From Malurus cyaneus samueli (Eukaryota; Chordata; Aves; Passeriformes; Maluridae), in the NCBI GenBank assembly GCA_009741485.1, contig CM019217.1:33379165-33443164 (forward strand): a stretch of 64,000 nucleotides of DNA. Reading direction: 5' to 3'. Shown piece by piece: positions 13,660 to 24,845 of this stretch (the stretch's first letter is position 1; each line of letters starts with the position of its first letter). The notes beneath the pieces were generated by a model. It ran no database searches. It saw nothing but the letters and a program-made list of their open reading frames with translations, and was not told the origin of the DNA. The translations under genes and the position numbers were made by a program.

Positions 13660-14590
13660 GAGCACAATCTCGTCCACATCCCCCCCAGCGCAGCAGGTAT
13701 CCGTAGCCCCTAGGAAGCACGACAATCAGAAGCACTTTATACTTTTCCCATTACACGAGCGTAACAGAGTCGGGCGAGGGAGCTCGAAGGCTTCGCTCCG
13801 CAGCGAGATGCGATACCTCAAATGTAAATTATGCAAAAAACTTCTCATTTCTTACATCTCCGATTTCGCGAATCTCTCCTACCGCATCCCAGCCAGACCC
13901 CGGGTCGGGCTCTTTCAGCAGCACGGCAAGACACAGGACTGGCGCGGTTACGTCTGGGCTTAGGCACACTCGTCTCGCAGGGCGGGCAGTGCCGGCCGCC
14001 CGCGGCTCCTCGCAGCGCTGCCCGAGCCGCGCAATGAGCCGGCACCGGCGCCGCCCCCGGCCCGCGCCCCGCCCGCGCCCCGCCCGCCCCGTGCCCACCT
14101 GGGCGCCCCGTCTGCGCCAGCGCCGCCGGCCGGCCCCGCCACAGCCCGCGGCGGCGGCGGCCTCACGCTCTCACGGCGAGCGGCGGGGCCGGGCCCGGCT
14201 CAGCGTAACCCCTTCGCCGGCCCGGCGCTCCGGGGAAGGGCAGGAGGAACCTTCCCGGAAAGCGGAGAGCCGCTGCCGCCGCGCTATTCGTACGACTCAC
14301 GGGCAGCGCGGGGCCGCGGGCAGCCACCGCAAAGCGGGGATTTCCCGAGACACCAAATTAAACTCCCTGCCGCGCAAGGTAGTTGGTGTATTAGCGTAAC
14401 GTACCTGCCCGCTCCCTCCCGCGCCAGCCGCCGCCGCAGCCCGGGAGGCACTGAGAGAAAAGAGCTCCGCTCGGTGTTTGCGGAAGGCAGGCTCGCGTTT
14501 GGCCGCGGCCGGTGCCCGAGGAGGAGCGCGGCTGAGCACACGGACCGGGCCGGGACCAAAGCGCAGCTGTGAGCGCGCAGATGTGACAGC
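13660..14590. promoter_or_regulatory. CpG island promoter
   Basis: This is the only GC- and CpG-dense stretch in the window, rising abruptly from AT-rich DNA on both sides. The densest part is about 13.96-14.33 kb. It contains tandem GC boxes at 14064-14085 and long G/C runs, as expected of a housekeeping or developmental CpG-island promoter in a vertebrate. Splice donors are present on both strands: minus CAG|GTACGT at 14405/14404, minus CAG|GTGGGC near 14095, and plus AAG|GTAGTT at 14378/14379. Transcription may therefore start in both directions. The minus direction is favoured because its donor is the best match and a plausible next exon follows. The arginine/proline/alanine-rich frames here are GC-driven artefacts unless shown otherwise. 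Confidence 0.9.
14064..14085 (-). promoter_or_regulatory. Tandem GC boxes (Sp/KLF-type sites)
   Basis: Two exact head-to-tail copies of an 11-bp unit (gcgccccgccc on the plus strand), each holding a CCCCGCCC core, which reads GGGCGGGG on the minus strand. This is the classic recognition site of Sp1/KLF zinc-finger factors. Further C-runs follow immediately. The arrangement fits a TATA-less CpG-island promoter. Confidence 0.7.
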
Positions 14591-14660
14591 GGCTCCCTCA
14601 TCACGCACCACCTGGGCTTTAATTGAAACAGAAACACCTCCCCCTCCATTTAGCACCGTA
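14405..14660 (-). other. Inferred first exon of a leftward gene, 5' end approximate
   Basis: On the minus strand the sequence ends at an excellent splice donor, CAG|GTACGT, with the exon's last base at 14405. The 5' boundary is a guess: the island edge and a TATAG-like element near 14.69 kb suggest a start around 14.65 kb. Two frames are open across the whole exon, one from an ATG near 14.60 kb (starting MREPLSHL) and one from about 14.66 kb (starting MLNGGGG). Both are rich in R, A, P and S, as expected of random GC-rich DNA. It may be entirely 5'UTR. Either frame could be continued into the candidate exon at 12608-12739, depending on which acceptor is used there. Confidence 0.45.
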
Positions 14661-16566
14661 GGAGACAGTTTTTCTTCATGTCTATAGAGGCCTGAATATA
14701 ATACACTCCTCTTACTTCAAAACACTCGGCAATTCATGTTCAAGTCCTTTCCTTACGAAGCCTTTGGAGTTGCAGCGTGATCAAAGTGGACACATTATGC
14801 ATCATAGCTGTCAGATAAAGCTATCAAATAACAGATACAAAATACAGCATTCACATTACTCACCATTAATTTCTGAAATACTGTAGAGAGAGCGGGAACA
14901 ACTACATGACTGCAAAATATGCAGACACCGATGAACTAATTCAAAATAGAAACGCCTATTTTCAGCTGGTAATTAAAGTGAAGTTAGAGCCTCTGTCTTT
15001 AGCAAAATAACCAGATTTTTAATATTTTCTTATTTGTTATCCCCTTCTTGAGCGTGGAACTCCTTTAAAATGTCTGTGGGAATAGTATCTCCAACGTCAT
15101 TCTTAACATCACAAAGAACCTTGTGAGCTGGCTTAGAAAATACAGTGACATGTAGGAATTTCTACAAAACTTCTATTATGGTTTTCTTTTCACCTTGGAC
15201 ATTTGCTAATAACAACTAACTTAATTCTCTCTCACCCTATTACAAGATCTGTTGCTGACACAGACCAAGTTATCACAGCATCTGCCCAGAAGCCACATTT
15301 TGCCAAAAATCAGATCAAGATATTGTTAATGACTATACACTACTTCCAGGAAAAATAATACCACTCCAGAATATGTTTTCAACACGGTTATGTGGAAGGC
15401 TGCAATAAAAATACATATTTCAGATGTATTATTCATAAGAAATTTAATAATATTCAACAAGCTCACACAATTAGTGCTCATTTGCAATTTTCTAGAGAAA
15501 CAAAGACTGTACAGATTTAAAAAGAATTCTGTGAAACAGGGGACAATAATGGTCTAAGTAGCCAAGTCCTGATGAAGGCAGTCGTGTCTAGCAGTGGGGG
15601 AAAATCCTGAAAAAATTCCAAAGTAATAGCACTAATACTACAACTAGACCTAAAGCTCTTCAAGTCAGATATGCAGCAGACTACATGTGCTTTGACTTAG
15701 CACAGGGGAGAAACTTTAATATAGTCACCTCTGACAAACTCTGCTCAGGTTTTGAGGACAGTTTGATAAAAATGGGAAGCTTTTTGCAGCTCAGATTCTG
15801 GACTGACTCCTATTTGTGATAGCTACAAGACCAGCCAAGAAAGCTAGAAGATGGAATCGTGAACTAATACAGTCAAAGGAAGCAAGTTTCTAGCAATTCC
15901 ACAGCAACACTCATATTATTTTCAGCATCTCTTCCAAGCAGTCTAGTTGCAATAAATGGGGTATTAGATGACACAAATACAAGCTTCCAAAGCTCTTGAA
16001 TGGAGTACCTATGGATAAGAACTTTCTGCCACTGAAAAATCTACTAAGTAATTAATTAATTCAGGCATATATCCTTACAGATCTTAAAAGGAGGAGGAAG
16101 GGGAACTGGATTCTTGGAGTTAGGTCAGGCAGAGCTTTAGAGCACATTTGAATTTCTGCCCTCAGGTAACACCTGTAATCACACCCCTTTTACAGAAGAC
16201 TGCCACGAACCTGTGCAGGAAGCAGCATACTGAATCTTTCAAGAGTCAGATACTATGGAAGGAAAGATGTATTTAGATAATCTCTACTTTCAAAAGAAAA
16301 CTATCAACATCTATATGTTCTGTACCATTTTCCTACAAATACGTATCACTGTACATTCAGTGACTGAACACTGCATCCTATCAAAAAAATTGGACCTGGA
16401 TGTCACTGCAGTGCATCCATGTTTTCAGCCAGCTGCAATGGAATTTTCCTTTGCTATGATGCCCCCTGTGCTGAGATTCCACTGTCCCATTAATGCCAGC
16501 ACAAATGATTTATGAAATCTATTAGGTGCAACACTAAAGACATCTGAAACATAAACGTTTGCTTAG

Positions 16567-16600
16567 GAAAATATTTCTATTTTGAAAATATTTCTATTTT
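16567..16600. repeat. Perfect 17-bp tandem duplication
   Basis: gaaaatatttctatttt is repeated twice, head to tail, with no mismatch. A recent slippage-type duplication in AT-rich DNA. Confidence 0.9.
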
Positions 16601-18671
16601 CTATATGTCTATGGAGTAGACAAATGGGGTTTGAAGCAAACTCAAGCACAAGTATCACACTTTATGCCAACACAGCTCATGGCCAAACAATAGAAAGAAA
16701 GACCAAACAAAATCTTGGGGGTAGGTGGAGGGGCTGGGGGGAGAAATACCTGTTTCATTCATAGAAAAAGGGAGAAGTACTTAAAAAAAAATCATTTGGT
16801 CAGAAGGATTACTGCAGTAAATTATGCAGAGCATTAACCATTGAATTTGAACCCATCTTTAGTATTTCTTTATTAATAACTCATTATAGTCCTTTCTCTT
16901 AATGTGGACTAAATTAGAGCCGTGTTAATCCATGCAGCTATCTTCAGGTACATTTATCACTACAGCAACCATTTTCCTTTCTGGAAACTGCAGTTCATGG
17001 GCAACAAACACTCATCCCCTGCTGAACTCTAAGTCATGGTGGCCTTTTCAGGTCACTGGCAGGGTCACCTAAAACCTCACCTTTTTTTTTTAAAAGAACT
17101 GAAAGGTACCACACAGCCGGCTTTGACATATGTGAAAGAATTTCTCTTTCACTCTCACACTCTCTCTGTCATATTGCCACAATTTAGATCAGTGAAAACA
17201 AGTGAGCTAGAGGCCTTGCTGGTATAAAAGGGTGAGGAACTGCCAACAGGATGTTCTTTGTGGGAACTCAAAGCTTTTGAAACTGATTCCGCTTCCCTGA
17301 TCCAGAAGAGCTCAAATTTTATGGCCTTCATAGCATGTTGCATAGTTCGTATTTTTCTAGATTGTATGAAAACAGGAGAATTGTGGATGTGGTTTATTTC
17401 TGGAGGCAGGGTTGTGCTTCAGCTTTTCAACTGGCTGGTTTTCATTTGTCTGAGGAGGGAGGCCTATTGCAGTTTAGTCACAATGATTAGTTTTGATATT
17501 AGCATTTGAATTTGGTCAGATATTTAGGAATTTAAAGGTACTAACAAACAGACTCTCTGATAAAGACAGGTATTGCCACAGAGAACTGACACATTACTAA
17601 TTCCATCACTTCCAGCTGACACCTAGGAAGAACTTAACAGGTTACACTGGAGGTCACTACACTGGGTAGCCATTAGATCAGAGTGGCCCAGGTACAAGAA
17701 GCTGTGCTCCTTGCAGCACGTAACACTTCAGTCTTTACTGTTACCTTCTCTGACTGCCATCATACCAAAGCAGAAAACTTCATTGTGCCTTTCACATGGC
17801 AAATGTAGGCACAAAGCTGACTTGTCAATACCACAGAAGTAATACTATGGGAAAGGGAAAACATGACGCCTCAGATAGTCTTCTGGGGCCTACCGTAATC
17901 ACTGAGCCTTTCTTAGCATCAAAATAATAATTTCAGCTATTTATCACCATTCATGATCAGTGACTTTTATTAAAATGGAACAAACACCTTTCTAACCAAA
18001 CAGTCATTCACCTATTTGAATAGTAGCAGCCTAAGTGCCCTGTTAAGACATCCTATCATAAATAGTTAATTAGTGTTACAACCACTTCTACTGAGATGTT
18101 AGGTGTAATTTAAAGAGATAGGGTTGCATTATAAAAAAAAAAATAAAAATTGAGTATCCACCTAGAAGCCAAAATTGCATAGCACAACATCACTTTGGTA
18201 ACCTCTTTTCTTACAACTGTAAAAAAAAATCAAGGTATTAAGTTAAAAAAATTAAACATTGCCTAAGAGAAAGATTTTTGTCAGATAAAGTATCATTTGA
18301 AACAGCGACATATATTCTCATGTCTGTTTAACAAAACCATCTTGATCAACCAAAATAGTTACAATACAGCTTTCCAGTTCCTGCTGGACATGTATTTTTT
18401 TAAAAAAAGGCAAATTCATGTCTATAAAGTAAAATCTTAGGACTACTGTCTGATATCAACAGGATTACCAGTATAATGTGTTCCCATGAGAAAGCACATG
18501 TGCCCAAATGTATTTAATGTAGAACATCTTGTAGTTCTTAAGCATTTAAATAGTATGCTACAATGACTGTTTTTTCTCACAAGTGAAGATTAAGATGAGC
18601 CATTTTTCAAGCAGTAATGATGCTGATTTAAATAAGAACAGACTAAGATCATAATGAGCTCACAGATTCAG

Positions 18672-18737
18672 TGTTCAAATCTGAAAACAATAAACTTTTT
18701 CATTTTTATGTTCAAATCTGAGAACAATAAACTTTTT
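18672..18737. repeat. 37-bp tandem duplication
   Basis: A unit starting tgttcaaatctgaaaacaat is followed directly by a second, partial copy with one a-to-g change in the aligned core. The period is 37 bp and each unit contains an aataaa hexamer on the plus strand. No gene is seen ending here, so the hexamers are probably incidental. Confidence 0.85.
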
Positions 18738-19540
18738 CCCCCTTTTCATTTATATAGATAAAGCAAAATTATCTTTGTTATAACCCCTTCCAAGACGGTG
18801 TTAAAAATTTTGTAGTTCCAGATCAGTATTTCCCAAAAAAAACACAAGTGGAAATTGTAAGTGAGCAGATGTCACCAGGGTAGGGCAAGAGTTATAGCAA
18901 AAAAATGGTCCTTTCAAAAACAAAGTATTAAATTATGACACATTTCTTTAATGTAAATGGGTAACATGTGGGGAGTTTTTTCCTAAGAAGCAACCGAGAA
19001 CTACCCAATGTATGTTTGTATTGTGTTTTTTGAGTGCAGTAGATTCATGTATTGAAGTTCATTGACAAACTTCCCAACAAGTTCAATGCAGTGCAAGGCC
19101 AGGTAAAAGAGGCAAAATATTTTTGTGCATCAATACCTAGATTTTTACTGCTTAACAGTACACTGACCTTATTAGAATCAATCTTCTCTACACTAATTGA
19201 TCATATATAAAGGTATGGGAAAATGCAAATTTACAGACTGAATCTCCAAAATCTGAAATAATAAAGCCATAAATATTAATCATGATGCTTTCATAGTACT
19301 TACACAGTTTGTAGGAACATTTTCAATGCTACATTCCTGTGTTCAAATACCTACAGTACTAATCAGCCAGCAGAGGAAAAGGGCACATATGCTTTCAATG
19401 ATTAACACAGTTCTTAGAAACACAAAGCATACATGCTTTTCTTATCTTTCAGTATAGCTAAGTAAGGAGGAGGAGAAGGACATTTTCATGAAAGTTCTGG
19501 GGGATTAGATGATGTATCAATGAGCCCTTTGAAAGATATA

Positions 19541-19576
19541 TCCCATCCCCCACCCCCCACCCCCCAAAAAAAAAAG
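19541..19576 (-). repeat. C-tract with G-quadruplex pattern on the minus strand
   Basis: Four cytosine runs (3, 5, 6 and 6 long) separated by one or two bases are followed by an A-run. On the minus strand this reads as G-runs separated by T or AT, which meets the G3+N1-7 quadruplex rule with very short loops. The C-strand could form an i-motif. It stands alone in AT-rich DNA. Confidence 0.8.
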
Positions 19577-20600
19577 GTTAATTCTATTTGTTTCTAAAAA
19601 GCTGCTACAATTATAACAGTAAGGAGATGAAGCTAAAAAAAAAAATAATGCTCTAATGTTTTTGGGTCATTTTACCCAATTCTTGAGGAAAAGGGAGTAG
19701 TAGTTTAGGAAAGAGTTTAAACCCTTCACTTAAGAAAGAAAATCCACTTGTAATATGAACCCTATATCTCTCTTTTAACCAAACTCTGTGAATTTGAAAC
19801 GTGCTTGCATTTGCAATATTCACTTCAACACCTCATCAGGACCCTGAAAGATCCTAAAACAGGCACAGTTGCATACCTTCCTCCCTCAGTTTCTCATACT
19901 GTTTTCCCATTCTTTTCAGTAACCTCTATCAGCAGCTGCTACTCACTGCCTCTCATCACTAAAAGAAGGCAAAGAAGCAGTTGCTTGCACAGCTAATGCT
20001 CTGAACTGGAGACTGAGTGTCTAATCTTCATAATAAGCAGCTTCCAACTGACTAAGTTTTGATTTACATTTAATACTTGGGTCCACAGCTCTAAATCCCT
20101 CTGGATTGCTAGATTATTTTTTTTAATTAAAAATGTACACTTTTTTCAGAAAGAAAAAGAGGAATCCATTTACTGCAAATGAAAATGACACAAAAAAGTA
20201 ACTGGAAGGAAAAAGAGGTCAATTGGTATGTAAACTCAGGAGATACAGGACATCTCACAACAAACAAGGTGTGCATAGGCAGTTTGAAACAATCCATTTA
20301 GAGTAAAATAGTTTTGTAAAGAGGTCTGACAAAAAGAATTAGCTTTTGTGAACCAACTACCCTATTGTGAATCTCTTAGAATTAGTAAAGACCACCAGCA
20401 GGGCAATCCTATCAGCATAAGAGAGTAAGTTTTAAGAAAAGCCATTCTATTCTTAATGATGAATCTGGAATTTCATACCTCTAGAAAATTTTAACTTGTA
20501 TTCCGAACGTATTAAAAAAAAAAAAAAGAAAATGGAAAAAAAAGAGTTCAAGGTACTTCTCTGAAATTATATCTTTAAAAGGATATTTTAAAAACAGTGG

Positions 20601-20620
20601 CACACACACACACACATACA
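20601..20620. repeat. (CA)n microsatellite
   Basis: About eight CA units followed by a single TACA interruption. Confidence 0.9.
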
Positions 20621-23600
20621 AAATCAATATCCGTGTGATTCTCACAAAAAATATTTCACATATTCCTTGGAATAAGCATTATACTGATCATGACACAAAC
20701 TATGTGGCTGGGACTATGGGTTCAGCTGCTGCCATCGAGCTTCTATTTTGTCTTTTTATTATGGGAAAGATGGCTGAAGATTTGCTATATCATCTAGCAT
20801 TTCTAAAATTATGACATTTAGAAATTTCTTTTTTGCTCAGTCGAAAGTAACCATTTATTTTCTTCTAATTACAGTTTCTTCTTGCTCCCTTTACATCATA
20901 ACTCTTTAGGGAAAAGCCCCCACCACCAGTGCAAATTTTCTTTTTACACAGTTGCTGCTTTGTCAAGATCAGAAAAAATTGTCATCCTTTGGGTAATTCT
21001 GTCAAACAGATTTCTTACATACAGTTTGAGAACGTTCATCTAAAAGTACTATATCTGCACTTCTGTATGCTTATATGACATTTATTGCCTTGGAAAGGTG
21101 GCATAAAAATTATTTCACACTCCTCTGACACCTGGTGTGAGCCATAGCCCTGCTGCAAGTGGTCTATATACAAAATAGTTGTACAATCATGTATGTAAAA
21201 TGAAATTAATACTTTCCAAAATATCAAGTTGGTTTTATATATATAACATTTTGGGTTGCTGTTAAGTAGACACCTTATTACCTTTCCTTGGAGAGAAGAA
21301 AAAAGGGGTTAACATAAACCATAAGAATAGGGTTTATATATGCTTTGTGTTGACTCAGAATTGTGTACATGAACAAATCTTCCCGTGGTACACATTCAGG
21401 CAGAGGATGAATGTCTGGTGAAAGGTGGGTTGTTTGGCGCAAGACCAAGTGCTGCAGGGCAGATAGAATTGCATTTATGGCACACCTTGAAGTGATTTTT
21501 TGATATTGACTGTCCTAGAGGGAAGGTGATAATTTTCTACATTCGACCCAACACATCTAATATTTGCCAACATGCAAAACTGATAGTGAAATAGTTTTAC
21601 TCTATACCAGCAGGTGTTGTTATATTCAGAAACAGGGTACAGACACTTTCAAGAATTTAAAGTTATCATTTACTTAACAGGGAAGAAAGGAGAAGAAAAT
21701 ATTTCTTCCTTTAGATTTTGTGCTGACACGCAGAGCATGAGGCTGTACCACAGGTTTTAAAACCATCACTTGGGCTTGACTTTCTTCAAGCAATGCTAAC
21801 CATTGCACAGGTTTCCAGAACACAGAAATTAACACATACAATACTCCCAAAAGTCTTTCTTCCTGCTACCACTTCCTTGTACTCTATTTGCTTGGCATGC
21901 CTCTGCATAGATGTCACATTGCCATGGATCCATGTGTGTTAAACAGCTTCAGAAATCATAGTTTGGCTCTGTCAGTCAGTTACTATTTTCACAGCAGCCA
22001 ACTTTATCACTATCATTTCCTAATTCCATCATCTAAATGATTTTGCTAACTGCATTTCACTAAAGACCTTCCCACAAACGCTGCCAGATTTGCAGGCTTT
22101 GCTGTTATCTGCCAAGAGAAGGAACTCAAAGTCCAGCTGAGTTATCTCATACAAGAGCCCTTAAAACATGAACAAGTGGTAAAATATTCAGCCTAAAAGG
22201 TATTTCTCAGAGAAAACAAGAAACAAAAATACAGTGTCTATATACAGAGGGCATACAAAAGCTAAGGGCATGACAGAGGTTCTCAGACTCTTGATGAACC
22301 AGTGCAAAGAGGAAATACCCCCTCTCCAGCCCCTCAACCTTCTTCTCACCCACCGTATGCTGACACTTAAGAGTAAAGCATTCAAAGTGTAGCCCAAATG
22401 AAAAACTATATGGAAGACTGGAGCTACATTTAGCATTGAAAATGACAGTGTGAGTGAATAAATTTTGAGGCCAAAAATCTGAGGTCAGAGCCAAGCTTGT
22501 GAGAAAAGGATTCAAAGATAAGGAGAACATTCACTAAAAATGCAGCTTTTATTGTGAAAGTCCTGAAGATACCTGAATTTAAAAAACCTATTCCTTAATA
22601 TTGGTAAATACTCTTCCCTCCTTCAAATTTGCTGGGGATTCTTGTGCTTTATGAGAGTTGAAATACTGATCTCAGTGCATTTGCTTAGCACTTGGCTGAT
22701 ATGGAGTCAAGAGAGTAGAAAAGTATGGAAAACAGCCTGTTCTTAAATTTGGATGGAAAATCTAGCAAAAAATATTAATTTCAGTCTTCACAAGAAAGAC
22801 CTCTAGTCTGATGCACTTAATGCCTCAAATAATTTTTTGTGATATTTTGTTTTCACATCTCTGTCCCTAACATCCAAAGACCCAAATACTTTTTTCTACA
22901 ATGGGGGTGATTTTTAATACACAACTCATTCATTTATCTAGGCAAAGACAGTGATTGGTGAAAAATGAACTTCAGGAATTGCTGCCATCAGTTCTTCCCT
23001 CCCTTGAATTGCCCTTTCTCATCTCGTCCACCTACCTTGGTGATAACTTTGTGGGGATGATAGAGTCTCCAGTAGAGCTCTGTGCTGAAGAGCACGGCAG
23101 TGATACTGGAAGCCATTTTGAGACAGGCTCTCAAATGTGGTATATCAGAATCCTGGTGTTTTATATCCTTTTTTTCTATTTGGCCTCTCAGAAATTCTTC
23201 TGAAATTTCCCAGGAGCCAGTGCTTCCTGCAGCTGGACCACAGACACTGGAAAAAATACTCCAAGGGCTGTGCAGAGGTACTGTGGCACTTGCTGTGATT
23301 GTGGGGGAAATAGATAGTGGACTTAGTCCAGAAAAAAATGCAACTGGCTGTGGCTTTCAGTTCTCTGTATAAAGGAAAGGAATTTGTTACTATCCATGTA
23401 ACACAGGACAGCTAGATGGAGAGCAGGCACCTAACTACATTATTTCAATACCTCATCTAAAACTATGATACTTTAAAGCCCAGCACAAGAATTTATCAAT
23501 GAAGTCCATCAGTATATGCCTTTTTTTGCAAACACTCATACTAACATCTAGCACAAGGGTCACATTGCTGTTTAAAACCCTCCTGTACTAAAGTAAACAC

Positions 23601-24831
23601 ACCCGACACTGATAGATTTCCTGAACTACCCTGAGGCAGAAGCCGTTTCACAGATGGAAAAAAAAATGATGGGCAAAGGAAAAACTGTTGAGAATTTTGC
23701 TTCAGGTTTTCAAAATCCTATCATCTATGTTTAATTCTGGAAAATCCTCCAATTAAAAAAGATACTTTTACTTTTGTAATAGGTATTTTTTTCCCCTGAA
23801 GCATTCAGAAATTGATAAAGTTATACCTTCTGCTTTGCTACAAATTTTTGCATGCTGATTAAACAAGTTAAAAGCATGTCCCACTACAAAGGAAGAAGGG
23901 GTAGTGGTAGCAGTAGAGTATTTTAAAAGCTAACAAAACCATCCAAGAGAAAATCTATCGTACGAAACAGTGTTTAAAATTCTGAAGCACTTAGTGATGA
24001 AGATGTAACTCCCCCTAATGGAGACATATTTGAATTTATCTTTAAAGAAAATGTCAATAACTTTAAGTCCTAGCGCTTAAAATAATAATACCACTGTTGT
24101 ATCACACTCACTTTCTGGCTTTTTAAGAGATCTCTTAAGATACATATCTGTGACTTACAATAAACATTAAACTACTATTACCATAATTTTATTTTCTTAG
24201 TGAGTTTTATCACATAAAGTCTTAAATATATGTGCCTTTCAGCATAGTTCTAAGGTACACACTCAGCAGCCATTAAAATTCCCTTCAATTATGGTCTGTC
24301 AGTCATTTCAACTTTTGTTTTAGCTAACTGTTTTCCTGTTTCTTAAAAAGTCAGCAAATTGCTATAAAAATGACAATGACAGGCCACAGTGGTTTGGGTT
24401 CTGTGGTATAAAGAAATACTTCATATGTGCACAGCTGCTGGTAATGAATGCAGCATGTCTTGAGGCCTAATCTTGGACAGTTTCCTACATTTCTGACTGC
24501 AGTTGCCTTGGCAAGATTTCTGCGACCATATTATCTATATATCCCAGTATTTCAGCCAAAAGTTTCAATACAAGAGTTTGGCACTGCGCACTGGCTTTCA
24601 AAAGTCTGTCCGCTCAGAATCAACAACTTTTTAGGCATCTTTGCCCTAAGTCTCTTCTAACAACAATTTTTATTTTTCCATTTAAAAAAAAAACATCGTG
24701 TTCTACACAAACACCCAGTAAGATATGGCAGACAGATGAAATTTCTATATAATAAAATTTCTGCACATGAAAGATGCCAGAGTGACAGCATCAGACACTA
24801 AAATTACATTTGCAAAGCCCAGCTACAGTAA

Positions 24832-24845
24832 CAGCAGCAGCAGCA
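24832..24845. repeat. Short (CAG)n run
   Basis: Four to five CAG units in non-coding context. Too short to suggest an expansion and not in a supported frame. Confidence 0.8.

Larger units (their letters stand above)
14700..19540. other. Non-coding stretch right of the CpG island
   Basis: No exon could be supported. If the CpG-island gene runs leftward, this is intergenic. A weak plus-strand donor inside the island allows an antisense non-coding transcript to enter this stretch, but no downstream exon was convincing. Short tandem repeats are listed separately. Confidence 0.5.

Noticed and set aside
13829..14687. Overlapping Arg/Pro/Ala-rich open frames on both strands
   Set aside because: High GC removes stop codons in every frame. 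None has a recognisable motif, and they cannot all be coding. Treated as CpG-island artefacts except for the inferred first exon.
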